DNA from: an uncultured Collinsella sp.
GTDB lineage: Bacteria > Actinomycetota > Coriobacteriia > Coriobacteriales > Coriobacteriaceae
Direction of reading: 5' to 3'
Assembly: GCA_958438955.1 (NCBI GenBank)
Contig: CAUBTS010000039.1
Coordinates: 1 to 16,689 of the forward strand
DNA length: 16,689 bases
Shown here: positions 5,887 to 12,088 of the stretch, piece after piece
Layout: each line of letters opens with the position of its first letter
Numbering within the stretch: position 1 is the first letter of the stretch
Notes under the pieces: generated by a model
What the model saw: the letters and a program-made list of their open reading frames with translations, nothing else
What the model was told of the DNA's origin: nothing
Database searches by the model: none
Translations under genes and position numbers: made by a program

Positions 5887-7245
5887 ATGGCAGCAACCGA
5901 GCAGCTGTTCAACGTCCGTGAGCGCAAGCGCTTTGAACGCCACGACATTTGGGAGCGCATCGCCGAGAACGGCACGATTTCCGCCGCGGTTATGGTCATC
6001 GCCGCCATCGCCGCCGTCATTTGCGCCAATACCGATGCCTACGAGGCCATCCATCACTTTTTGGAGACCCCGCTGTATGTGGGTCTGGGCAACCTTACGG
6101 CCGGTCTTACCGTTGAACTTTTCGTCAACGACTTCCTCATGGCGATTTTCTTTTTGTTGGTGGGCATTGAGCTTAAGTACGAGATGACGGTCGGCGAGCT
6201 CAAGAATCCGCGTCAGGCCATGCTTCCCATGCTGGCGGCCGTGGGCGGCGTTGTCGTTCCCGCCTGCATCTACCTGATCTTTAACCATGCCGGCGCCCGC
6301 AACGGTTGGGCCATCCCCATGGCAACCGATATTGCCTTTGCGCTGGGCGTGCTGTCGCTTTTGGGCAACCGCGTGCCCAACGGCGTGCGCGTGTTCTTCT
6401 CGACGCTCGCCATCGCCGACGACCTTATCTCCATCGCCGCCATCGCCATCTTCTACGGTCAGAGCCCCAATCCGTTTTGGTTGGGCGCCGCCGCGCTTGT
6501 GACCTGCGCGCTCGTGTGGCTCAACAAGACGCAGCATTACCGCCTTGCCCCGTATTCGGTACTGGGTCTGCTGTTGTGGTTCTGCATGTTCAAGAGCGGC
6601 GTACATGCCACGCTTGCTGGCGTCATCTTGGCCTTTACCATCCCGGCCAAGTGTGGTGTCAAGCTCGATAGCCTCACCGATTGGTTGGGCGAGTGCCTGC
6701 CGCTGCTCGATGACCGCTACGACGACGAGGCACACATCCTGGGCCAGCATGACTTTACCGTCTCGACCACCAGGGTCGAGCGCGTCATGCACCGCGTGAC
6801 CCCGCCGCTCATCCGCATGGAGCGTCTGATCTCCACGCCGGTCAACTTTGTGATTCTGCCGATCTTTGCGTTCGTGAACGCACAGGTTCGCCTAGTGGGC
6901 GTGGACATGAGCACGCTGCTCACCGACCCGGTGACGCTCGGCGTGTACTTTGGCATGCTGCTGGGCAAGCCGATTGGTATCTTTGGCATGACGTTTGCCC
7001 TGGTTAAGTTTAGGGTCTGCGAGCTGCCGCATAACGTTAACTGGCACATGATTGCCGGTGTGGGCATTCTGGGCGGCATCGGCTTCACCATGTCGATTCT
7101 CATCAGCGGCCTTGCCTTCCCGACGGCCCAGTTTGAGGTTCTGGCTGCCAAGGCCGCCATTCTTGCCGGCTCTGTCACCGCTGCCGTGCTCGGTATGATC
7201 TACATGAGCGTGGTCTGCAAACACCCCGCGCCCAAGGACGAGTAA
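5887..7245 (+). CDS. nhaA: Na+/H+ antiporter NhaA
   Basis: A 452-residue inner-membrane antiporter that exports Na+ or Li+ in exchange for protons, for pH and salt homeostasis. About 12 hydrophobic segments are visible. Key residues are conserved: the ATDIAFALGVLSLLGNRVP segment with Asp148 (E. coli Asp133), the IADDL pair Asp178-Asp179 (E. coli Asp163-Asp164, the ion-binding aspartates), and GKPIGI with Lys361 (E. coli Lys300). It is longer than the 388-residue E. coli protein mainly through a hydrophilic segment at about 260-315 (DDRYDDEAH) also seen in other long NhaA proteins. AAAGGAG lies 6 nt before the ATG. The gene stands alone between terminators behind a structured leader, so control by ion or pH through the leader is plausible. 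Family call is very secure. Confidence 0.96.
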   Translation: MAATEQLFNVRERKRFERHDIWERIAENGTISAAVMVIAAIAAVICANTDAYEAIHHFLETPLYVGLGNLTAGLTVELFVNDFLMAIFFLLVGIELKYEMTVGELKNPRQAMLPMLAAVGGVVVPACIYLIFNHAGARNGWAIPMATDIAFALGVLSLLGNRVPNGVRVFFSTLAIADDLISIAAIAIFYGQSPNPFWLGAAALVTCALVWLNKTQHYRLAPYSVLGLLLWFCMFKSGVHATLAGVILAFTIPAKCGVKLDSLTDWLGECLPLLDDRYDDEAHILGQHDFTVSTTRVERVMHRVTPPLIRMERLISTPVNFVILPIFAFVNAQVRLVGVDMSTLLTDPVTLGVYFGMLLGKPIGIFGMTFALVKFRVCELPHNVNWHMIAGVGILGGIGFTMSILISGLAFPTAQFEVLAAKAAILAGSVTAAVLGMIYMSVVCKHPAPKDE

Positions 7246-7262
7246 AGGCACATACAAGTTTG

Positions 7263-7300
7263 AAAACGCCGCCTGTGAAGACCATCACAAGCGGCGTTTT
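7263..7300. terminator. Bidirectional intrinsic terminator between nhaA and the convergent small gene
   Basis: A 16-bp stem AAAACGCCGCCTGTGA (7263-7278) with TCACAAGCGGCGTTTT (7285-7300), one G-U pair, six-base loop. Arms start with A4 and end with T4, so it can work on both strands. It lies 17 bp after nhaA and 31 bp past the stop of the minus-strand gene. Confidence 0.88.
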
Positions 7301-7331
7301 GGTCATTGGGGACGTTCTTAAGTGACTAGGT

Positions 7332-7586
7332 TTATTCCACCGTTCCGTAGACGGCGCCCCAGCCGTGGGCGGCAAGGGCGGAGTTGAGCTGGTCGCAAAG
7401 TGACTGGCGGTCGTAATAGCCGGGCGGTAGCAGGTTGACGATTTCCATGAGATCGGGCGCCAGGTCCAAGATTTCGGCCTGCACGATCAGATCCAGGCGA
7501 TCGATGGCGCGACGGTCGTAAAACAGCCCGTCGACCAGGCGCTGCAGGTCGCCGAATTCCTCGGCCTGGAACGATCCGTACTCCAT
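7332..7586 (-). CDS. Small conserved-looking protein of unknown function (possibly DUF2795-like)
   Basis: 84 residues, soluble, acidic, no signal or membrane segment. AAGGAGG lies 4 nt before the ATG at 7586; an in-frame extension to 7637 lacks an RBS and is not used. Mostly helical by eye: a segment LQRLVDGLFYDRRAIDRLDL, then EIVNLLPPGYYDRQSLCDQL. This order (Leu-rich helix, short hydrophobic stretch, then LPxGxY and a final helix) is loosely like the DUF2795 family, but that is a weak resemblance made from memory. It is convergent with nhaA, sharing a terminator, and divergent from the aminotransferase. The good RBS, independent terminator and non-shadow position support a real gene. No function is assigned. 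Confidence 0.72.
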   Translation of the reverse strand: MEYGSFQAEEFGDLQRLVDGLFYDRRAIDRLDLIVQAEILDLAPDLMEIVNLLPPGYYDRQSLCDQLNSALAAHGWGAVYGTVE

Positions 7587-7688
7587 AGTGCCTCCTTGGG
7601 CGCCCCACGCCGGCATGCGCGGCGATTCGTAAATCATTGCGATGAACTTAATCTATCACGGCTTCATGCCGTTGCGGCGGTGGCGGTC

Positions 7689-7694
7689 TATACT
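7689..7694 (+). promoter_or_regulatory. -10 element upstream of the aminotransferase
   Basis: TATACT 41 nt before the ATG. A clear -35 is not visible: TGCCGT lies 16 bp upstream but matches the consensus poorly. The 149-bp gap is divergent with the small minus-strand gene. Confidence 0.4.
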
Positions 7695-7735
7695 TAGACG
7701 AACTGCAACGTCCCGCTTCGCGAAAGGTCGCACCC

Positions 7736-9040
7736 ATGCAGACGATCTACCAGAAGATGGAAATCACCGAACTCGATGCCGCCATCGAGGCGCTCAAAGC
7801 CGAGGTCGCCGAGGTCAAGGCCAAGGGCCTGGCGCTCGACATGGCCCGCGGCAAGCCGTCGCCCTCCCAGGTGGACATCTCTCGACCCATGCTCGATATC
7901 CTCAATGCCGATGCCGATCTGCACGACGGCAACGTCGACTGCTCAAACTACGGTTGCTTTGAGGGCATTCCCTCGGCGCGCAAACTGGCGGGGGAGTTCC
8001 TGGGTTGCCCTGCCGAGCAGACGCTCGTACTGGGTTCGTCGAGCCTTCTGATCGAGCACGATATCGCCGGCATGTTTTGGCGCTGCGGTTCGTGCGGCAG
8101 CGAGCCTTGGGAGGCTTACGAGGCCGCGCACGACGGCAAGAAAGTCAAGTTCCTGTGCCCTGTTCCCGGCTACGACCGTCACTTTGGCATCACCGCCGAC
8201 CTGGGTATCGAGAATGTCCCCGTCGCGATGACCGACAACGGCCCCGACATGGACGAGATCGAGCGCTTGGTTGCCGCCGACGACTCCATCAAGGGCATCT
8301 GGTGCGTGCCCAAGTATTCCAACCCCACGGGTATCACCTTTAGCGATGACACTGTGCGCCGCCTGGTCGAGATGCCCACGGCCGCGCCCGATTTCCGCAT
8401 CTTCTGGGACAACGCCTACTGCGTGCACGACCTGTACGACGAGACCGACGAGCTCGCCAACATCTTCGATCTTGCCCGCGCGGCGGGCACCGAGGATCGC
8501 GTGGTGGCCTTCGCCTCGACGTCCAAGATCACCTTCCCGGGCGCCGGCATCGGCTTTATCGGTGCGAGCCCCGCGGTTATCGCCGAGTTCTCCAAGCGCC
8601 TGAAGGCAGGCCTTATCAGTGCCGACAAGCTCAACCAGCTGCGTCACGTGCGTTTCCTTCCCACCATCGAGGCGGTCAAGGAGCACATGAAAAAGCATGC
8701 CGAGTTCTTGCGCCCACGCTTTGAGGCCGTTGAGCGCAAACTCACTGAGGGTCTGGGCGATACGGGTTGCGCCACTTGGACGCATCCCCGCGGCGGCTAC
8801 TTTGTGAGCTTTGATGGTCCCGAGGGCTCTGCCCAGAAGGTCGCCGCGCTTTGTGCCGACCTGGGCGTCAAGCTTACGCCGGCCGGTGCTACCTGGCCCT
8901 ATGGCAAGGACCCGCGCGACACCAACATCCGCATCGCGCCGAGCTATCCCACGGTCGAGGACCTGGAGGCCGCGCTCGATGTGCTGGTGCTGGCTGTGAA
9001 GCTCGTCGCTGCCGAGCTTGCGCGCGCCGAGCGCGCCTAA
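7736..9040 (+). CDS. Type Ic PLP-dependent aminotransferase (probable aspartate aminotransferase, MocR-like fold)
   Basis: A 434-residue cytoplasmic fold-type I aminotransferase. The subgroup is shown by the N-terminus (KAKGLALDMARGKPSPSQVD), the NYGCFEGIPSARKL segment and VLGSSSLLIEHD, characteristic of the Corynebacterium-type (Ic) aspartate aminotransferases, Pfam Aminotran_MocR. The PLP-contact motif KYSNPTG (Asn about 195), the aspartate in FRIFWDNAY and the Schiff-base lysine in FASTSKITFPGAG (Lys264) are present, as is the carboxylate-binding Arg in NIRIAPSYP near the C-terminus. The likely reaction is aspartate plus 2-oxoglutarate to oxaloacetate plus glutamate; another amino acid substrate is possible. 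There is no MocR DNA-binding domain, so it is an enzyme and not a regulator. AAAGG lies about 9 nt before the ATG. The STAS gene follows 51 bp later on the same strand and may be co-transcribed. Confidence 0.88.
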   Translation: MQTIYQKMEITELDAAIEALKAEVAEVKAKGLALDMARGKPSPSQVDISRPMLDILNADADLHDGNVDCSNYGCFEGIPSARKLAGEFLGCPAEQTLVLGSSSLLIEHDIAGMFWRCGSCGSEPWEAYEAAHDGKKVKFLCPVPGYDRHFGITADLGIENVPVAMTDNGPDMDEIERLVAADDSIKGIWCVPKYSNPTGITFSDDTVRRLVEMPTAAPDFRIFWDNAYCVHDLYDETDELANIFDLARAAGTEDRVVAFASTSKITFPGAGIGFIGASPAVIAEFSKRLKAGLISADKLNQLRHVRFLPTIEAVKEHMKKHAEFLRPRFEAVERKLTEGLGDTGCATWTHPRGGYFVSFDGPEGSAQKVAALCADLGVKLTPAGATWPYGKDPRDTNIRIAPSYPTVEDLEAALDVLVLAVKLVAAELARAERA

Positions 9041-9091
9041 CGCGCGGCTTCCCGTACTATCCGCACTTTCGATACGTAAAGGAGCGTATAC

Positions 9092-9406
9092 ATGGATTTG
9101 GGTATTTCCACCAACCCCACGCCGGAGATCTACACCATTAAGGTAACCGGCGAGATCGATATCTCTAACGCCGATAGCCTGCGCAATGCTATCGACCTGG
9201 CGCTCGAGCAGCCCACTGAGGCCGTTGAGCTCGATTTTGCCCAGGTGAGCTACATCGATTCGACGGGCATTGGCGTGCTCGTGGGCGCCGCGCACCACGC
9301 GGTCGACCACGGTAAGCGCTTTAGCTGCACTAATGTGCAGCCCCAGGTGATGCGCGTGGTTCAGCTGCTGGGCGTCGACCAGGAGATTTCGATCACGGCG
9401 GCATAA
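9092..9406 (+). CDS. STAS-domain protein, anti-sigma-factor antagonist (SpoIIAA/RsbV-like)
   Basis: 104 residues forming one STAS domain: the strand YTIKVTGEIDISNADSLRNA, then VELDFAQVSYIDSTGIGVLV and a closing segment. Ser57 in DSTGIG is at the phosphorylation site used by SpoIIAA and RsbV: unphosphorylated protein binds the anti-sigma kinase and frees a sigma factor. AAAGGAG lies 8 nt before the ATG. No anti-sigma kinase or sigma-factor gene is next to it, unlike the classic operons, so its partner must be encoded elsewhere. Alternative: a STAS protein in a non-sigma signalling pathway. Fold is secure; partner unknown. Confidence 0.9.
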   Translation: MDLGISTNPTPEIYTIKVTGEIDISNADSLRNAIDLALEQPTEAVELDFAQVSYIDSTGIGVLVGAAHHAVDHGKRFSCTNVQPQVMRVVQLLGVDQEISITAA

Positions 9407-9450
9407 TCTTTGCCCCCAAAAGGGCGTGCCGTTTGGCATATGTTTGTGAT

Positions 9451-9478
9451 GCGCTCGGACGTTTTGGCGTCCGGGCGC
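9451..9478. terminator. GC-rich hairpin between the STAS gene and tatA, abutting a -10 element
   Basis: GCGCTCGGACG (about 9451-9461) pairs with CGTCCGGGCGC (about 9468-9478) with one G-U. No T-run follows. It could weaken read-through from the STAS gene, but it also occupies the -35/spacer zone of the TATACT next to it. Confidence 0.4.
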
Positions 9479-9484
9479 TATACT
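9479..9484 (+). promoter_or_regulatory. -10 element of the tat-hyp unit
   Basis: TATACT, 75 nt upstream of the tatA GTG start, directly after the hairpin. No convincing -35 is seen because the hairpin fills that space. Confidence 0.4.
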
Positions 9485-9549
9485 TGACCGAATGAATAGA
9501 CGAGTTCCGGCCGAATGGCGCGGTGCGGGCTCGACTCACATCGAGCCTT

Positions 9550-9554
9550 GGAGG
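9550..9554 (+). promoter_or_regulatory. Ribosome binding site deciding the tatA GTG start
   Basis: GGAGG, 5 nt before the GTG at 9560. The upstream in-frame ATG at 9515 has no such site and would add 15 residues ahead of the membrane helix, which is atypical for TatA/B. Confidence 0.7.
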
Positions 9555-9559
9555 TATGT

Positions 9560-10141
9560 GTGTTTGGTATTGGAGAGGGTGAGCTCGCGATCATCGTGGT
9601 CTTCGGCTTTTTGCTGTTTGGCCCGGATAAGCTCCCACAGATGGGCCGCACGATCGGCCGTGCCATTCGTCAGTTCCGCGAGACGCAGGAAAAGATGACG
9701 GCCGTTGTTCAGTCCGAGATCATCGATCCGGTAAGCGAGGCTGCTTCGGCTCCGGTCAAGCCCAAGAAGGCTGCCGTCGATGACGATTCCGATGCGGACG
9801 AGGATGCCGTCGAGACGGCCGCGCCCGCAAAGAAGGAGACCTTTGCGGAGCGCCGCGCCCGCCTTGCCGCCGAGAAGGCCGCAAGTGAGGGTGCCACCGA
9901 GGACGAAGGTATTGCCGAGGAGGCCAAGGGTGCAGAGCCTGCCGCCGCTGCTGCTGCCGCAGCCGAGCCCGAGCCTGCTGCAGAGCCGGAGCCCGAGCCC
10001 GAGCCGGCAGAGCCCACGACGGCTGACCTCTACGCTCGTCGTCCCCGCAAGCGCAAGGCCGTCGTCGACCAGCTCGCTCGCGAGCTCGAGGCCGAGGACG
10101 ACGCCGCTGCCGCCGACGCCCCGAAGGGAGGCGATGAGTAA
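9560..10141 (+). CDS. tatA: Twin-arginine translocase TatA/TatB-family subunit
   Basis: 193 residues with a GTG start. The N-terminus MFGIGEGELAIIVVFGFLLF is the short membrane helix; FGPDKLPQMGRTIGRAIRQF (20-39) is the hinge and amphipathic helix that define the family. Glu8 and the GPxxLP hinge look TatB-like, while length and tail are unusual: residues 60-193 are low-complexity, rich in Ala, Glu and Pro, with a Glu-Pro run at about 136-151 and a basic patch RRPRKRK at 160-166. TatA proteins form the pore and TatB recognises substrates with TatC; in two-component (TatAC) systems one protein does both. Its stop overlaps the tatC start by one base (TAATG), so the two are translationally coupled. 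Family secure; TatA or TatB role open. Confidence 0.9.
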   Translation: MFGIGEGELAIIVVFGFLLFGPDKLPQMGRTIGRAIRQFRETQEKMTAVVQSEIIDPVSEAASAPVKPKKAAVDDDSDADEDAVETAAPAKKETFAERRARLAAEKAASEGATEDEGIAEEAKGAEPAAAAAAAAEPEPAAEPEPEPEPAEPTTADLYARRPRKRKAVVDQLARELEAEDDAAAADAPKGGDE

Positions 10142-10932
10142 TGCCTATCGGACCTGCGCGTATGCCGCTCTTCGATCACCTGGGCGAGCTCCGTCGCCGC
10201 CTGACCATCGTGGTCGTGTCGGTGTTTGCTGCCGCCATCGTGCTGTATTTCGCCACGCCCGTGGTGCTCGACATCTTGGAAGACCCCATCCGCTCCTTTG
10301 TGCCGGACGGTAAGTTCTACATCACCACCACGCTCGGCGGCTTTGGCCTGCGCTTCTCGTTGGCCATCAAGATGGCCGTGGTCATGTGCACGCCCATGAT
10401 CATCTGGCAGATTCTGGCGTTTTTCCTGCCGGCGCTTCGCCCTAACGAGCGCAAGTGGGTCGTGCCCACGGTGCTCGCCTCGACGGTGCTGTTCTTCCTG
10501 GGCGCAATCTTTTGCTATTTCATCATCATCCCTGCAGGCTTTGAGTGGCTCATCGGCGAGACCTCGGCCGTCGCCACGGCGCTGCCCGATCTGGAGAACT
10601 ACGTCAACATGGAGCTGCTCTTTATGATCGGCTTTGGCGTGGCGTTTGAGCTGCCGCTCATCATCTTTTACCTGTCCGTCTTCCATATCGTGTCCTACGC
10701 GGCCTTCCGCAGCGCCTGGCGTTACGTATACGTTGGCCTGCTTGTGGGCTCGGCTGTGATTACGCCCGACGGCTCGCCCGTTACGCTGGGCCTCATGTAT
10801 GGCGCCCTGCTCTCGCTCTACGAGATTTCGCTCGCCATCGCCCGTGTGGTCATTACCGCGCGCGAGGGCAAGGAGGGCTTGTTCGTGAGTCGTCTGGACC
10901 TGTTCTCGGACGATGAGGACGACGAGGAGTAA
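10141..10932 (+). CDS. tatC: Sec-independent protein translocase TatC
   Basis: 263 residues, six membrane segments. The N-terminal signature MPLFDHLGELRRRL carries Glu16 (E. coli Glu15), and RPNERKW carries Glu103; both are the signal-peptide contact residues known from E. coli TatC. ITPDGSPVTLGLMYG before the last helices is also typical. TatC binds the twin-arginine signal peptide of folded cargo in the cytoplasmic membrane. The acidic tail DDEDDEE at the C-terminus is a minor oddity. The ATG overlaps the tatA stop. hypA follows after 6 bp, so all these genes form one unit. Very secure. Confidence 0.97.
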   Translation: MPIGPARMPLFDHLGELRRRLTIVVVSVFAAAIVLYFATPVVLDILEDPIRSFVPDGKFYITTTLGGFGLRFSLAIKMAVVMCTPMIIWQILAFFLPALRPNERKWVVPTVLASTVLFFLGAIFCYFIIIPAGFEWLIGETSAVATALPDLENYVNMELLFMIGFGVAFELPLIIFYLSVFHIVSYAAFRSAWRYVYVGLLVGSAVITPDGSPVTLGLMYGALLSLYEISLAIARVVITAREGKEGLFVSRLDLFSDDEDDEE

Positions 10933-10938
10933 ATCGGT

Positions 10939-11295
10939 ATGCACGAGGTTGGCATTGTCAACGGCATACTCGATACAGTGATTCGTGCGGCGCGTGGGGC
11001 GGGGGCCTCGCGCGCCGTTTTGGTAACGCTGCGTATCGGGGATATGACCGAGGTCGTGCGCGAGGCGCTTGACTTTGCGTGGGAGACGTTTCGTGACGAG
11101 GACCCGCTCACGCAAGGTTGCGAGCTTGTGGTAGAGGAGGTCCATCCGCAAAGCGAGTGTCTGGACTGCGGTGAGGTTTTCGATCATGACCGCTTCCACT
11201 GCCGCTGCCCCCAGTGCGGCGGCGCCAATGTGCGCCTACTGCACGGCCGCGAGCTCGACATCGCAAGTATCGAAATCGAGACCCCCGACGATTAG
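10939..11295 (+). CDS. hypA: Hydrogenase nickel-insertion protein HypA
   Basis: 118 residues. The N-terminal MHE (His2, Glu3) is the nickel site of HypA. The zinc domain has two Cys pairs: CLDC (74, 77) and CPQC (90, 93), with an extra Cys88. HypA delivers nickel, with HypB, to the large subunit of [NiFe] hydrogenases, and in some bacteria also to urease. The start lies 6 bp after tatC; GAGGAG overlaps the end of tatC. hypB follows after 55 bp. No other hyp genes (C, D, E, F) or hydrogenase subunits are in the window, so they should be elsewhere. Very secure. Confidence 0.95.
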   Translation: MHEVGIVNGILDTVIRAARGAGASRAVLVTLRIGDMTEVVREALDFAWETFRDEDPLTQGCELVVEEVHPQSECLDCGEVFDHDRFHCRCPQCGGANVRLLHGRELDIASIEIETPDD

Positions 11296-11336
11296 CCCAT
11301 CAGCCATCTGGGGACGGGGTATAAAGGGGCAGAAGT

Positions 11337-11342
11337 AAGGAG
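11337..11342 (+). promoter_or_regulatory. Ribosome binding site deciding the hypB start
   Basis: AAGGAG, 8 nt before the ATG at 11351. It overlaps the alternative GTG at 11342, which is therefore unlikely to be the start. Confidence 0.7.
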
Positions 11343-11350
11343 TGCCGAAT

Positions 11351-12034
11351 ATGGCCGAGAAAACGATTGATATCGCGTCGCCGATTCTGTCGCGCAACGA
11401 GCGCCTGGCAGATCAGCTGCGTGAGCGATTTAAAGAGACAAACACCTACGTGATTAACGTGCTGTCGAGCCCCGGCTCGGGCAAGACCACCACGATCCTG
11501 GGCACCAACGAGCGCCTGCGCGACAAGGCTGGCCTGCGCTGCGCCGTCATCGAGGGCGATATTGCCTCGGATGTCGACGCCATTACCATGAAGGAAGCCG
11601 GCATGCCCGCCATCCAGATCAACACGGGCGGCCTGTGCCACCTCGAGGGCAACATGATCATGGAGGCCGTTGACGCGTTCGACCAGGCGGTGGGTCTGGA
11701 AAACATTGACGTCATCTTTATCGAAAACGTGGGTAACCTGGTCTGCCCAGTCGACTTTGACCTGGGCGAGAACCTGTCCATCATGATCCTCTCGGTGCCC
11801 GAGGGCGACGACAAACCCATCAAGTACCCGGGCATCTTCCAACACGCCGGCGCACAGCTGCTCAACAAGGTCGACGTGGCTCCGGCTTTCGATTTTGACA
11901 TGGATAGGTATACTAAGACACTCGATGACCTCAATCCGCAGGCGCCGCGGTTTGCCGTGAGCGCGCGCAAGGGCGAGGGCATGGATGCCTGGTGCGATTG
12001 GCTCATCGGGCAGATTGAGCAAGCAAGGGCGTAA
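11351..12034 (+). CDS. hypB: Hydrogenase maturation GTPase HypB
   Basis: A 227-residue SIMIBI-class GTPase that powers nickel transfer into [NiFe] hydrogenase. P-loop SSPGSGKTT (39-47), EGDIASDVDA (68-77) and the guanine-recognition motif NKVD are present. The G-domain metal site is intact: Cys96-His97 in INTGGLCHLEG and Cys132 in NVGNLVCP, used for GTP-dependent nickel transfer and dimerisation. The N-terminal CxxCGC high-affinity nickel site and the His-rich storage stretch found in some HypB proteins are absent, so this is the minimal form that depends on HypA or another metallochaperone. topA follows 54 bp later on the same strand. Confidence 0.95.
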   Translation: MAEKTIDIASPILSRNERLADQLRERFKETNTYVINVLSSPGSGKTTTILGTNERLRDKAGLRCAVIEGDIASDVDAITMKEAGMPAIQINTGGLCHLEGNMIMEAVDAFDQAVGLENIDVIFIENVGNLVCPVDFDLGENLSIMILSVPEGDDKPIKYPGIFQHAGAQLLNKVDVAPAFDFDMDRYTKTLDDLNPQAPRFAVSARKGEGMDAWCDWLIGQIEQARA

Positions 12035-12077
12035 GTCGGCCGCCATACGGGCGGGCGTAGCCGCAGAGACATGAGAT

Positions 12078-12082
12078 AGGAG
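12078..12082 (+). promoter_or_regulatory. Ribosome binding site deciding the topoisomerase TTG start
   Basis: AGGAG, 6 nt before TTG at 12089. The TTG begins exactly at the family N-terminus MKLIIAEKND, where the TOPRIM strand must start, so the rare start codon is well supported. Confidence 0.75.
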
Positions 12083-12088
12083 CCTCTT

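Noticed and set aside
5623..6792. 389-codon minus-strand frame opposite nhaA and its leader
   Set aside because: Its end coincides with the ppaC terminator region and its body is antisense to conserved NhaA motifs.
7943..9439. 498-codon minus-strand frame opposite the aminotransferase and STAS gene
   Set aside because: Both plus-strand genes are certain by motif and RBS; the antisense frame has no family sequence.
9515..9559. Upstream ATG extension of tatA
   Set aside because: No RBS at that ATG; GGAGG is placed for the GTG at 9560, where the family N-terminus begins.
10030..11199. 389-codon minus-strand frame opposite tatC and hypA
   Set aside because: Antisense to TatC and HypA motifs; composition rich in His, Arg and Glu, as expected for a shadow.
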